Notes under the pieces: generated by a model
The model's input: the letters and a program-made list of their open reading frames with translations, nothing else
What the model was told of the DNA's origin: nothing
Database searches by the model: none
Assembly: GCF_000372725.1 (NCBI RefSeq)
Contig: NW_005199983.1
Location: 62,289-126,288 of the forward strand
Direction: 5' to 3'
From: Emiliania huxleyi CCMP1516
Taxonomy: Eukaryota; Haptophyta; Isochrysidales; Noelaerhabdaceae
DNA: 64,000 nt
Program-made: the position numbers and the translations under genes
Shown here: positions 37,494-45,997 of the stretch, one piece after another
Layout: each line of letters starts with the position of its first letter
How positions within the stretch are numbered: position 1 is the first letter of the stretch

Positions 37494-38219
37494 ATGTTAG
37501 TCGCAACCCTTCTGGCCTCAGCCTCGGCGGCCGCTGCCTCTGCTGCCGGCTCCGCCTCGGCGGCCTCCGCCTCGGCGGCTGCCGCCTCGGCGGCTGCCGC
37601 CGTGCCGCTCGTCCGCTTCTCCGACTCTTCGCCAAAGCCGCTCCTCCACGAGTGGAGCGCTATGAACGATCCCGTCATGGGCGGCCGCTCGTCCTCCCGC
37701 GTCGCCGTGGAGGGTGCGCCCGCGCGGCTCAACTTCACAGGGACTTGCGCGATCGTGCCGTCGCTGCAGGCTCCCGGCTTCATCACGGCCGTGACCGGCA
37801 AGGGCCTCTTCCGCAGCGAGTCCTTTGTGGACGTGTCGGCGTGCGAGGGCCTAACGATCAAGGCTCGCGACTTTTCGGGCGGCTACAAGGGCTACCGCAT
37901 CTCGTTCGGCACGGCCAAGCCGATCGGCGGCAAGTTCTTCGCGCAAGGCTACAAAGCGGATCTCCACCCGCCCACGCACGCGTTCGGAGAGGTCAAGATC
38001 CCCTTCACAGACTTCACCGACTTTTGGGACGACGCGACGGGCAAGGCGATACACACTTGCGCCGAGAAGCACGACTACTGCCCGGATGCAAAGACGCTGC
38101 GCGACATGAAGACGATGTCGATCTGGGCGGAGGGCGTCGAGGGCACCGTCCACCTGGAGGTCGAGGCGATCGACGCGTACGGCTGCCGCGGCGCGGCGGA
38201 GGGCGAAGGGGAGATGTGA
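37494..38219 (+). CDS. CIA30-domain protein (NDUFAF1-like)
   Basis: Intronless, 241 residues. A 40-residue Ala/Ser-rich leader (MLVATLLASASAAAASAAGS) suggests organelle or secretory targeting. The domain shows WSAMNDPVMGGRSSSRVAVE, LNFTGTCAIVPSLQAPGFIT, LTIKARDFSGGYKGYRISFG and FTDFTDFWDD, typical of CIA30. Members assist respiratory complex I assembly or act in plastids. Which of these applies is open. The ATG sits 18 bp after the right end of the TIR element, so the element must supply or have displaced the native upstream sequence. Confidence 0.85.
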   Translation: MLVATLLASASAAAASAAGSASAASASAAAASAAAAVPLVRFSDSSPKPLLHEWSAMNDPVMGGRSSSRVAVEGAPARLNFTGTCAIVPSLQAPGFITAVTGKGLFRSESFVDVSACEGLTIKARDFSGGYKGYRISFGTAKPIGGKFFAQGYKADLHPPTHAFGEVKIPFTDFTDFWDDATGKAIHTCAEKHDYCPDAKTLRDMKTMSIWAEGVEGTVHLEVEAIDAYGCRGAAEGEGEM

Positions 38220-38535
38220 AGGTGCTCGCCGATGCATAGGATCTGCTCTGTGTGACAAACGCTACGGCCGCCCGTCTACGTTGTACTGCCAGCCAGCCGC
38301 GGCGAGCGTGTGTATGGCGTGGTGTGAGGTGTGTGTGTTCAGTGTTGGCGAGACGGGAGACGCCGCCGCGGAAAGGTCTCTCTTTTATGTGTTAACTAGG
38401 AGATGGGTACGAAACCTACAATCGCCACAGCTGTGTCCAGTCTCCAGACGGTCCACCGTCTGCGTCTCGGTCTGCCGTCGGTCTCTCTCTCTCTCTCACC
38501 CCGCGCCCCCGCCGCGGGCTCGCTCTCGCCAGCCC
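38220..38535. other. Intergenic region between convergent CIA30 and patatin genes
   Basis: Nothing recognised apart from a CT run (ctctctctctctc) near 38480. Confidence 0.6.
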
Positions 38536-39558
38536 TCAATTCCGATCCCGCCGCGCCGCCTGCGGCCTCGAGTCGGCCTCGAGCCACGCCCTGGCGTGCT
38601 CGCGCCCTTTGCGCACCATGCCCGCCAGCTCTGCATCCGTCGCCGGCTCGAGGGCCCAAGAGAACCACTGTGCTTCGGGCACCTCGAGCCTGTCCACAGC
38701 GCACCGCGTGAGGAGACGCTCTTCACAGCTGCGGCGCAGGGCGGCATCGAGCCTGTACTCTGCGCGCCGCTCGGGCTGGATAGTGTCTCGCGCAGCAAAG
38801 GCAGCCAGGCTGACGCGCGGCAGGCAGCAGACGGCGACCGTGCGCTCGGGCGGCAGACCGCCGGCGCCGGTGAGCGGGGGGCAGCCGAAGCGCGAGCGCG
38901 GGACGGAGAAGAAGCCGTCGAGGGCGAGCTGGCCGCGGCACCACACGAGGGGCCACCGCGAGAAGAAGAAGGGCCAGTTGCACGACGCGCACACCTGCAC
39001 GGCTGCGTGTGTGTCGGGATGGGCGCGTCCGTGGGCCTCGAAGAGGAGACGAGCTCGGCGCACCGTGTCGATGAGGTCGGCCTTGGACTCCCACTCGGTG
39101 ACGATGCACGCCTTTGGCCACGGAGTCACGCGCAGGTAGCCGACGGCGAGGTTGTGCTCCATCGCCAGCCGCGCCGCATCCTCCGGCATCAGGACGTCGA
39201 GCTGCTTCCGCAGGGCCGGGTTGAGCCGCGTTCCGCTCCGGACGTCCTCCACGAGCGCAGCGAGGCCGCTCAGCACCGTCTCCTCCTCGACGCCACACGC
39301 GAGCGCAGCGGCAACGATCGAACCCGCTGACGAGCCACCGACTGGAGTGGTGGGCGAGACCAGGCCTTCCTCCTTAAGGGAGTAGGCGATACCGACGTAG
39401 TACGGGAAGAGCAGCCCGCCTGGCGTGAAGGTGAACCCAAGTGCGGGCGGTTTGTCGGCGGTGAGCCGCGGTGATGGACTCCGGCCGCGGTGCGGACGGT
39501 GCTGCGCGCTGCCAGGAACGACGAGGCCAGCCGGTGCGCTGGAGACGAGGACGAGCAT
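38536..39558 (-). CDS. Patatin-like phospholipase
   Basis: 340 residues if unspliced, from ATG 39558. The oxyanion Gly strand FTPGGLLFPYYVGIAYSLKE, the nucleophile elbow GGSSAGSIVAAALACG (GxSxG) and the LALDGFFSVP segment with the catalytic Asp-Gly form the patatin dyad. These enzymes hydrolyse acyl groups of glycerolipids. MLVLVSSAPAGLVVPGSAQH may be a leader. Between FE and VCASC (39045-39004) lie 42 bp that begin GC and end AG. Removing them keeps the frame and yields RARLLFEVCASCNWPFFF, which fits the family better, so a mini-intron is likely. Confidence 0.83.
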   Translation of the reverse strand: MLVLVSSAPAGLVVPGSAQHRPHRGRSPSPRLTADKPPALGFTFTPGGLLFPYYVGIAYSLKEEGLVSPTTPVGGSSAGSIVAAALACGVEEETVLSGLAALVEDVRSGTRLNPALRKQLDVLMPEDAARLAMEHNLAVGYLRVTPWPKACIVTEWESKADLIDTVRRARLLFEAHGRAHPDTHAAVQVCASCNWPFFFSRWPLVWCRGQLALDGFFSVPRSRFGCPPLTGAGGLPPERTVAVCCLPRVSLAAFAARDTIQPERRAEYRLDAALRRSCEERLLTRCAVDRLEVPEAQWFSWALEPATDAELAGMVRKGREHARAWLEADSRPQAARRDRN

Positions 39559-39710
39559 TGTGGAGTGTCAGCCGCAGTAAGTGCTGGCGACCGTGAGCCA
39601 CTTGTTGGCCGTGTGGAAATCGCACCTCCTTTTGCCGATCAGCTGGCCACAACGAGGGGGCGGCTCACAAGAGACGCTCTGCGGCGCGGCCCGCCACATA
39701 GTCAAAGCTC

Positions 39711-39992
39711 CCTGGATTCGAGGTTTCTGGGGGGTAGGGTATGGTGGTCTCCCGGCCCTGGCGCCGCGACCATACCCCCCCACCCGCACAGGACGTCGCC
39801 TCTGGCCAGCAGGACCATACCCCCCCACCCCCCACCCCCCACCCCACCACACGAGCGTACAGTAACCGTCGTGTTAGGCCGTCCGGTCGTGCGGCACGGG
39901 TTCGCGCGATGCAGTCTGCGCGAGGTGACCCGCCGGCAATCGTGCTCACCCCTCAGAGCGTGTCCGCAAAGGCCGCCAGGGCCTTGCGTGCC

Positions 39993-40023
<31 letters not shown>

Positions 40024-40205
40024 TCGGAGCGCGGCGTGTACTGTTGTAACGTGTGGGCGGTACGGCGGCTCCAGCGACTGTCCAGCGATTGACCATACCC
40101 CCCCACCCGTCGAGCAGGCCGCCTCCGGCGGCCAGGACCATACCCCCCCCACCCTTTTGGCCGGGACCCCACCATACCTTACCCCGTAAAAAGGTCGAAT
40201 CCTGG
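39711..40205. mobile_element. 0.5-kb internally deleted derivative of the TIR element
   Basis: Inverted ends cctggattcga...ggtatgg at 39711-39757 and 40158-40205. Bases 39760-40030 match 36316-36570 and 40045-40205 match 37330-37475, while the 760 bp between are missing. Box accatacccccccaccc occurs at 39769, 39813, 40092 and 40137. It keeps the ARKALAAFADTL codons. A classic MITE-like relation to the longer copy. Confidence 0.85.
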
Positions 40206-40260
40206 GGGGCGGAGGGTACGGCAAGGTCTGAATTTTCTTCCGCGTCCTTCGCCTGGATTC

Positions 40261-41037
40261 GGTACTTCAGCTTGGTATAGTATCATGACCCTTCTCGAGG
40301 GGGTATCACGGTATGCTCTAGGCCTCTGTGGGGACCCATCTCGGCTGGGTATCAAGGTATCATCGGCGGCCGCGCAGCGAAGCGATAATCACACCTCGAC
40401 CGAGGACCCAGCCCTCCCGCATGGTGCGCCCCGGTATCTTCAAACTCTTTGCGCTTCCGCCGTACCCGCCTCCCTCCTGCGCGACGCTCATTCGAGCGCG
40501 TTGTCTGTCTTGGTTGGAGAGACGCGCGCGCAGCGCGCGAAGAGGTGTGAAGAGGGGGGTCGTGTCCGGTGTGAAGGGCGCCTCGAGCATAATCGCTGGG
40601 AGAGTTATGTCACCTGGCAACGTTGCGTTCGTGCGAAATCGATGCCGCCTGCTTTGACGGCTATGTAATCCACGATGGGACTGTCCCAGCTCGCTACTGC
40701 CTTCTTCAGAAGAGCAAATGTGAAATGATTCGGCGGATTCCGGATAGCGTTGCTCCAGCTGCAGGTGCAACCTGCGACGAGACCATTTCGGTATATGGTT
40801 TTGGTTGGTTGGGCGTGGCGCGCGAACGGAACCGGAAGAGAAGAGGTTAAACGTCCGAGGTGTGAATTGTCGCTTCGCTGCGCGGCCGCCGATGAGACCT
40901 TGATACCCAGCCGAGATGGGTCCCCACAGAGGCCTAGAGCATACCTTGATACCCCCTCGAGAAGGAGGCGATGATACTACATACTATAAGCTAACGAAAG
41001 TCGAACGTACTATACCAAGCAGCAAGCTGAAGTACTG
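40261..41037. mobile_element. About 780-bp element with about 140-bp terminal inverted repeats
   Basis: Left arm 40261-40403 and right arm 41037-40856 match in inverse orientation through agtacttcagctt, cttggtatagta, ctcgagggggtatca, gtatgctctaggcctctgtg, gacccatctcggctgggtat and cggccgcgcagcgaagcga. The right arm has about 40 bp extra near its outer end. The 450-bp interior encodes no recognised protein. Confidence 0.85.
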
Positions 41038-41599
41038 TGCTGGAGGAATGGTTGGGCAGGTTGTGAGGGACACGATCCCGGCGTGAACACGCATGAACAC
41101 CTCCTTGATGACCTCCAGCGGGCCATTTGGGGTAGAGAGGTCGATGCTGTTAATCTTGCGGACCGCGTTCTGAAAGGGGGCGCCATGGATAGCTTCTCGG
41201 AGCGAGCTGTCCGGAAGGCCGGCCGGCGCGCGATCCAGCTTGCCCAGCGCAGAGTCATCGGAGTCGCCCGTCGAAGTTACGATCGGCGCCTAGGATTTCC
41301 TCCTCGATGACGGGCCCAGCGTGTCGTGAAGCTTGCGCAGCTCCGCCAGCGAGGATCGAATCGAACGGCTTCCCGCTGGCCAGCGCGTGCTGGTAGGTGG
41401 GCAGGCGCGCGCACAGCTGGGCATCCAGATCGGTAAGGAGCAGGTCCATAGAGCGCCTGTCCGTCGGAAAGTAGAGCGCGACGAGCTGCCGGTAGGCCTC
41501 ATACACGACTGACGGGGGTGTTGGCCGAGGCAGCGAACGGAACAAAGAATTGAGCGTCGGCGCCTTGATTGCAATCGCGCACGGGCACCGCTTATTCAA
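40989..41599 (-). pseudogene. Frameshifted coding remnant overlapping the 780-bp element
   Basis: Two minus-strand frames read in sequence. The first (41599-41255) encodes YEAYRQLVALYFPTDRRSMD and LLLTDLDAQLCARLPTYQHA. The second (41289-40989) encodes VTSTGDSDDSALGKLDRA, REAIHGAPFQNAVRKINSID and VIKEVFMRVHAGIVSLTTCP. Both are protein-like with even amino acid composition, but they are in different phases and the last 48 bp lie in the element's terminal repeat. It resembles a retroelement polyprotein or host gene broken by insertion. Family unknown. Confidence 0.45.
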
Positions 41600-42333
41600 A
41601 GACGGCAGAAACAGTCACACGCAATTAGTACATGGCCCAGCTCGCGCCATCGCCCACACTCGAGCTTTGCAGCGCGCGGGCTCACACTCTACTATAGCCC
41701 CCTCGACGCCCACTTCGAGTTCTACTCAGCTAAGGGCCGAACTTGACGCTGTAAGAGCAGCGCGCGGCGAAGCAGTTTGGCGCTTGTGGTGAATCAAATG
41801 GGAATCTAGCCCAAGGTCGGAGAGTCGTGTCATTAGGAGAGGAGAGAGTGTGGAGATGTTTTGTGCGGGATCAGGCCCGAGTCCCTAGTGTCGCCGGAGC
41901 AGGTAGCTCCCTTTTTCGTAACAGGAACAGTTTTGGGGGGGGGATGGGGGGAGACTACCCGCGGGCCTAGAAGGCCCGCGCGCAGGGGGATGGGGCGGCG
42001 GAGGTGGAGGTGGCGGAGGCTCGGCGAGCACGGCTGGGAGCGGCAGAGGGTTCAGGATCCGGGCAAGCGCGGATCTTAGAAGAGGGGTGGCTTTGGTTGG
42101 TCACGATCAGGACGGATGACACGTCTGATGCAGACATGCGGTCACCCTCGATTCCTGTTTGTTGAATGTTGAAGCCCTCTTCGATGCAGTCGCAGGAGTG
42201 ATAACCCATCGAGGTGGGAGCCGCCTGCGGCATACTGAATCCTCCACCAGTGGCGCAAGCCCGCCCGTCCCGAAGCTCGAGCGACTCGTCCACCTTCCCA
42301 GCCACACCCTGCACAGCATCCTCCTCCTCCTCC
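41600..42333. other. Intergenic region
   Basis: No supported gene. Frame 42374-41967 (-), containing MATNSDDGWDNYSEEEEED, overlaps the small protein below in another phase and is less likely. Confidence 0.45.
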
Positions 42334-42606
42334 TCACTGTAGTTGTCCCACCCGTCGTCGGAGTTCGTCGCCACGGCGCTCGAAGCGGCAGCAGAGCTCC
42401 TCTTCCTCTGCTTCCTCTGCTAGCAGCTGCGCCAGCACTGCCTCCCACTCAGGGTCGGCAGCAGAGCCAGCATCGCTTTGAGCAGAGCAGCGCATTGCCA
42501 CGTCCTCGTTCGTCGCAGAGCTCCACCGCGGCGAGAGACGTGGTGACAGTGGCGACCGACGTGCCAGTGGCGCGGCTGGCATCGCCAGCAGCGAGGCCGC
42601 CAGCAT
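42334..42606 (-). CDS. Small hypothetical protein with a leader and an acidic helix
   Basis: 90 residues from ATG 42606. MLAASLLAMPAAPLARRSPL looks like an organelle or signal leader. The rest is mostly one charged helix (WEAVLAQLLAEEAEEEELCC, then RFERRGDELRRRV). Unrecognised; an alternative longer start lies in the adjacent inverted-repeat element. Confidence 0.38.
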   Translation of the reverse strand: MLAASLLAMPAAPLARRSPLSPRLSPRWSSATNEDVAMRCSAQSDAGSAADPEWEAVLAQLLAEEAEEEELCCRFERRGDELRRRVGQLQ

Positions 42607-42673
42607 CGCCGCCGCGCACCGCGGCGTGGGGCGCAGCAGCGTGCCGTAACGACATCCGACCTGTTCACAGCGA

Positions 42674-43172
42674 GCGAGTTCTTTACCAAGTTGCAACCCT
42701 TGTTCCGCACTCGGCTGTGAACGCTGCTGGTTGCTGCCGGTTGAGCAGCACCCCGTCCCCATCCAGGTTGTTGGTTGCTACCCCAGGTCCCGCACTATGT
42801 AGGTGCCGACTGCTATCTGCTGAAGCACCTAATACCTCGATCGACGATCCTGGTGTCGGTTGCGCAACCTTTTTGCCGACCTCCGAGCCCAGAGAGCGCG
42901 CCGTGTCTGATCCTCGTCGGCATCTGCTTCCGGGCCTGGCGGCCCGCCACAAGGACTTAGGTGAGAAAAGTGCCCGCCGAAACATCGGTTCAAACGACGC
43001 TCACTCACAGCGCCAATTTGGCCCCAGCTCTTTGGCTCTCTCGCTCCGCTCGCCGGTGAGTTGGTTGGTTGCTGGCAGCACCCCAGCACCGGGGGGTCCT
43101 GAGAGCTGTTGGTTGGTGCTCTGTTCACAGCACAGTGCGGAACAAGTGTTGCAACCTGGTAAAGAACTCGCG
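42674..43172. mobile_element. About 500-bp inverted-repeat element (MITE-like)
   Basis: Left end 42674-42725 (gcgagttctttaccaagttg ... cttgttccgcact) and right end 43172-43120 are inverted near-copies of about 50 bp. Inside, ggttgctg and agcacccc strings repeat in the same inverted fashion. No coding capacity. Confidence 0.75.
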
Positions 43173-43291
43173 GGCAGGAACGAATCCTGGCGCGCTCACC
43201 GACCTCGGGGTCCACCGACCGACCCTCGTCATAGCAGGGATCGTGCCAGGTACTCGCAGCGGCGCTGAGAACTTCGCGCACTGGCACAATC

Positions 43292-44089
43292 ATGCTGCTC
43301 CGCCGCCCCTTCGCGATCGCCACCGCCGCCGCCGTCGCCGCCGCCGGTGGAAGCGTGCGCACGCGCGTCTCTGCGACCGGTATGGCCGGCGCTGGCGCTC
43401 CCAGAGTCTCGCGCGACGCCTCACAGACCGTCACCATCGCGCCCGCAGAGGGCACGCCCCACACGGCGACCGTCATCGGTCCCATCCACGGACTGGGCGA
43501 CACCAACATGGGATGGGCAGACGCGGCGATGCACATCCACTCCCAGCTGCCTCACGTCAAGTTTGTCCTGCCCAACGCTCCTGTCGTCCCGGTCACGCTC
43601 AACGGCGGCATGGCCATGCCGTCCTGGTACGACATCACCTCCCTCGACGACCGCACAGTGCAGCCGTGCGCCGGGATCGAGGAGTCGCGCGCCACGGTGA
43701 CGGCGCTCATCGAAGCGGAGGTCGCCGCGGGCCTAGCCCATGACAGGATAGTCGTGGGCGGCTTCTCGCAGGGCGGCGCGGTCTCGCTCTTCACGGGGCT
43801 GCAGTACCCGCACGCCCTTGGCGGCGTGCTCTGCATGTCAGGTTACCTGGCCGCGCAGGAGAAGTTTGAGCTCTCGCCCGCCGCCGCCGCCACGCCGGTC
43901 GCCCACTTCCACGGCTCCGACGACCCGACGGTGCGCATCGAGTGGGCGCGCCGCTCAGCCGAGCACCTCCGCGCCGCCGGGGTGAAGGAGTACGCGCTGA
44001 AGGAGTACGAGAGCCTCGGCCACTCGGCCAGCATGGAGGAGATCGCCGACGTCGTCGCATGGCTGCAGACGCGCCTCCCCCCGCCGTAA
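43292..44089 (+). CDS. Acyl-protein thioesterase / lysophospholipase (APT1/2 family)
   Basis: Intronless, 265 residues. MLLRRPFAIATAAAVAAAGG is a targeting leader. The mature part is a standard phospholipase/carboxylesterase: ATVIGPIHGLGDTNMGW, LPHVKFVLPNAPVVPVTLNG, MAMPSWYDI, nucleophile VVGGFSQGGAVSLF, Asp in HFHGSDDPTV and His in ESLGHSASMEEI. It removes palmitate from proteins or acyl chains from lysolipids. The leader is unusual, since the cytosolic animal and yeast enzymes lack one. An organellar or secretory location is inferred. Confidence 0.9.
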   Translation: MLLRRPFAIATAAAVAAAGGSVRTRVSATGMAGAGAPRVSRDASQTVTIAPAEGTPHTATVIGPIHGLGDTNMGWADAAMHIHSQLPHVKFVLPNAPVVPVTLNGGMAMPSWYDITSLDDRTVQPCAGIEESRATVTALIEAEVAAGLAHDRIVVGGFSQGGAVSLFTGLQYPHALGGVLCMSGYLAAQEKFELSPAAAATPVAHFHGSDDPTVRIEWARRSAEHLRAAGVKEYALKEYESLGHSASMEEIADVVAWLQTRLPPP

Positions 44090-44453
44090 CTATCCGGATA
44101 CGCAGCCCGAAGCGGGGACACACAGAGGGGACTAATTTCTTTTCTGGTGCGACGTGAGTCGGCGTAAATTATTTTCTTTTTCGATCTCGTTGTTCGAAAT
44201 CTGGACTCTCGAGAATCTGGACCGTGGACGCAGTCTCGGTCTCCGGAATCTCACTTTATTCGTTTCGTGCATGGTTTCGTGGGCAGTGTGTTGTTCAGTG
44301 TTGAGTGTCTATATGTATGTATGTAGGAAGGTGAAGAACAGTCAGAGTGTCTGTGGTGTGTGTGCGACCCGAAAAAAGAAAGAATTTTTTACAACGAAGC
44401 TCCCTCTCATGACACTGGGCACACGAAAGAAACCAGAAACCGCAAACTAGACA
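44090..44453. other. Intergenic region with T-tract and A-tract stretches
   Basis: No gene. ttattttctttttcg at 44168-44180 and aaaaaagaaagaatttttt at 44374-44392. Confidence 0.5.
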
Positions 44454-45503
44454 CTAAAAGGATGGGAAAATCCCTGTGTGGTGGCGGCGTGCCGTCCTCC
44501 CATCCCTCCCTTGGTTTTTTGTTTTCTTTGGGTCGAGGTAGTCCGGGATGCCGTCGCTGTCTGTGTCGCTTGTGCCCTCCACCGCGTCGGGGACGTTGTC
44601 ATTGTCCGAGTCCGTGTCGGCCTCGTTCGGGGTGCCGTCGCTGTCCGAGTCGGCGGTGCCGCTCTCGAGCCGGTCCGGGATGCCGTCGCTGTCCGAGTCG
44701 CCGCTGCCCTCCTCCGCGTCGGGCGACCCGTCGCCGTCCGAGTCGGGGTCGAGGTAGTCCGGGATGCCGTCGCTGTCTGTGTCGCTTGTGCCCTCCACCG
44801 CGTCGGGGACGTTGTCATTGTCCGAGTCCGTGTCGGCCTCGTTCGGGGTGCCGTCGCTGTCCGAGTCGGCGGTGCCGCTCTCGATGCGGTCCGGGATGCC
44901 GTCGCTGTCCGAGTCGCCGCTGCCCTCCTCCGCGTCGGGCGACCCGTCGCCGTCCGAGTCGGGGTCGAGGTAGTCGGGGATGCCGTCGCTGTCTGTGTCG
45001 CTTGTGCCCTCCACCGCGTCGGGGACGTTGTCATTGTCTGAGTCCGTGTCGGCCTCGTTCGGGGTGCCGTCGCTGTCCGAGTCGGCGGTGCCGCTCTCGA
45101 TGCGGTCCGGGATGCCGTCGCTGTCCGAGTCGCCGCTGCCCTCCTCCGCGTCGGGCGACCCGTCGCCGTCCGAGTCGGGGTCGAGGTAGTCCGGGATGCC
45201 GTCGCTGTCTGTGTCGCTTGTGCCCTCCACCGCGTCGGGGACGTTGTCATTGTCCGAGTCCGTGTCGGCCTCGTTCGGGGTGCCGTCGCTGTCCGAGTCG
45301 GCGGTGCCGCTCTCGATGCGGTCCGGGATGCCGTTTGCAGGCGGCGCCGGAGCCTTGCCGGGCGGATAGGGTGGCGGCGAGGGCGGCGGCGAGGGCGCTT
45401 TGCCGGGCGGGTATGGCGGCGGCGAGGGCGGCGGAGCTGGCGCCTTGCCGGGCGGGTACGGCGGCGGCGAGGGCGGCGGCGTCGGCGGCTTTCCCGAGAT
45501 GCG
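44454..45503 (-). CDS. Proline-rich protein with thrombospondin type 3-like Ca-binding repeats (both ends broken)
   Basis: The minus-strand frame after an AG at about 45504 reads RISGKPPTPPPSPPPYPPGK, two more PPYPPGKAP blocks, then ANGIPDRIESGTADSDSDGT and 3.5 units of a 72-residue repeat. Each unit consists of D-x-D-x-DG-x-PD loops (DTDSDNDNVPDAVEG, TDSDGIPDYLDPDSDGDGSP). Such loops bind calcium in thrombospondin and bacterial surface proteins, so this is likely an extracellular adhesin. The 3' end runs into the dispersed element (stop at 44454). The start lies toward the sequence gap. Confidence 0.65.
   Translation of the reverse strand, partial: RISGKPPTPPPSPPPYPPGKAPAPPPSPPPYPPGKAPSPPPSPPPYPPGKAPAPPANGIPDRIESGTADSDSDGTPNEADTDSDNDNVPDAVEGTSDTDSDGIPDYLDPDSDGDGSPDAEEGSGDSDSDGIPDRIESGTADSDSDGTPNEADTDSDNDNVPDAVEGTSDTDSDGIPDYLDPDSDGDGSPDAEEGSGDSDSDGIPDRIESGTADSDSDGTPNEADTDSDNDNVPDAVEGTSDTDSDGIPDYLDPDSDGDGSPDAEEGSGDSDSDGIPDRLESGTADSDSDGTPNEADTDSDNDNVPDAVEGTSDTDSDGIPDYLDPKKTKNQGRDGRTARRHHTGIFPSF
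44459..44528 (-). mobile_element. Dispersed element fragment, minus orientation
   Basis: About 70 bp matching the 6368-6553/19225-19410 family (aaatccctgtgtggtggcgg, cgtgccgtcctcccatccct). It forms the last codons of the repeat-protein frame above, so it was inserted into or beside that gene. Confidence 0.65.
44536..45340 (-). repeat. 216-bp coding minisatellite, about 3.7 units
   Basis: Unit starts fall at about 44548, 44764, 44980 and 45196. Copies are nearly identical, with single-base changes such as tcgagc/tcgatg. It encodes the 72-residue calcium-loop repeat. Confidence 0.92.
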
Positions 45504-45641
45504 CTGAGCGAGAAGCGGGTATCAGCAGACCAAGCCCTGGGCTTGGATAGGGCGCGGCGTAGCCGCGGCGCAGTGGATAGCGTGAAGAGCCCACTCACTG
45601 TCGTGAGCAGACCGCCGCTACCACGTGCGAGCCCCGCAGAG

Positions 45642-45741
45642 NNNNNNNNNNNNNNNNNNNNNNNNNNNNNNNNNNNNNNNNNNNNNNNNNNNNNNNNNNN
45701 NNNNNNNNNNNNNNNNNNNNNNNNNNNNNNNNNNNNNNNNN
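45642..45741. other. Assembly gap of 100 Ns
   Basis: Exactly 100 unknown bases, the usual placeholder for a gap of unknown size. It lies next to the 216-bp array and dispersed element, which are plausible causes. Confidence 1.
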
Positions 45742-45752
45742 ACAAATACGTC

Positions 45753-45870
45753 ACCACACAGGGATTTTAAGGAGAGGGGTGTGATGCGCTAGCCGTCGCC
45801 CACCCTTGGGCGTCCGCCTCTTCCTATCTCTCTTCGCAGTCTCTCGCAGATTCTCGCTGCGACCTTCATG
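45753..45870 (+). mobile_element. Dispersed element fragment, plus orientation, beside the gap
   Basis: ccacacagggattttaagga, gcgctagccgtcgcccaccc and cctcttcctatctctcttcg match 19270-19410. The left part falls in the gap. As at 19 kb, a T-tract and a small gene follow about 90 bp later. Confidence 0.7.
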
Positions 45871-45960
45871 CCACCTCGCGGTCGCCCCCTTCTCGTCGTT
45901 CTTTCCCTTGTCTCGGAGCGCATCCAGTGACAGGGAGACGGACTTGGAGGACTTCTGCTA

Positions 45961-45969
45961 TTTTTTTCT
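45961..45969 (+). promoter_or_regulatory. T-tract upstream of the gene at 45998
   Basis: TTTTTTTCT ending 29 bp before the ATG. Confidence 0.45.
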
Positions 45970-45997
45970 GAAGTGAAACGAAGCGTTGCGGGCAATA

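Noticed and set aside
41967-42374. 135-residue minus-strand acidic frame beginning MATNSDDGW
   Set aside because: Overlaps the 90-residue frame with a leader. Neither has homology evidence, and only the better-supported one is listed.
44360-45550. Plus-strand Cys/Arg-rich 396-residue repeat protein
   Set aside because: Shadow of the minus-strand calcium-loop repeats, whose PPPYPPGKAP linker and D-x-D-x-DG pattern are biologically sensible.
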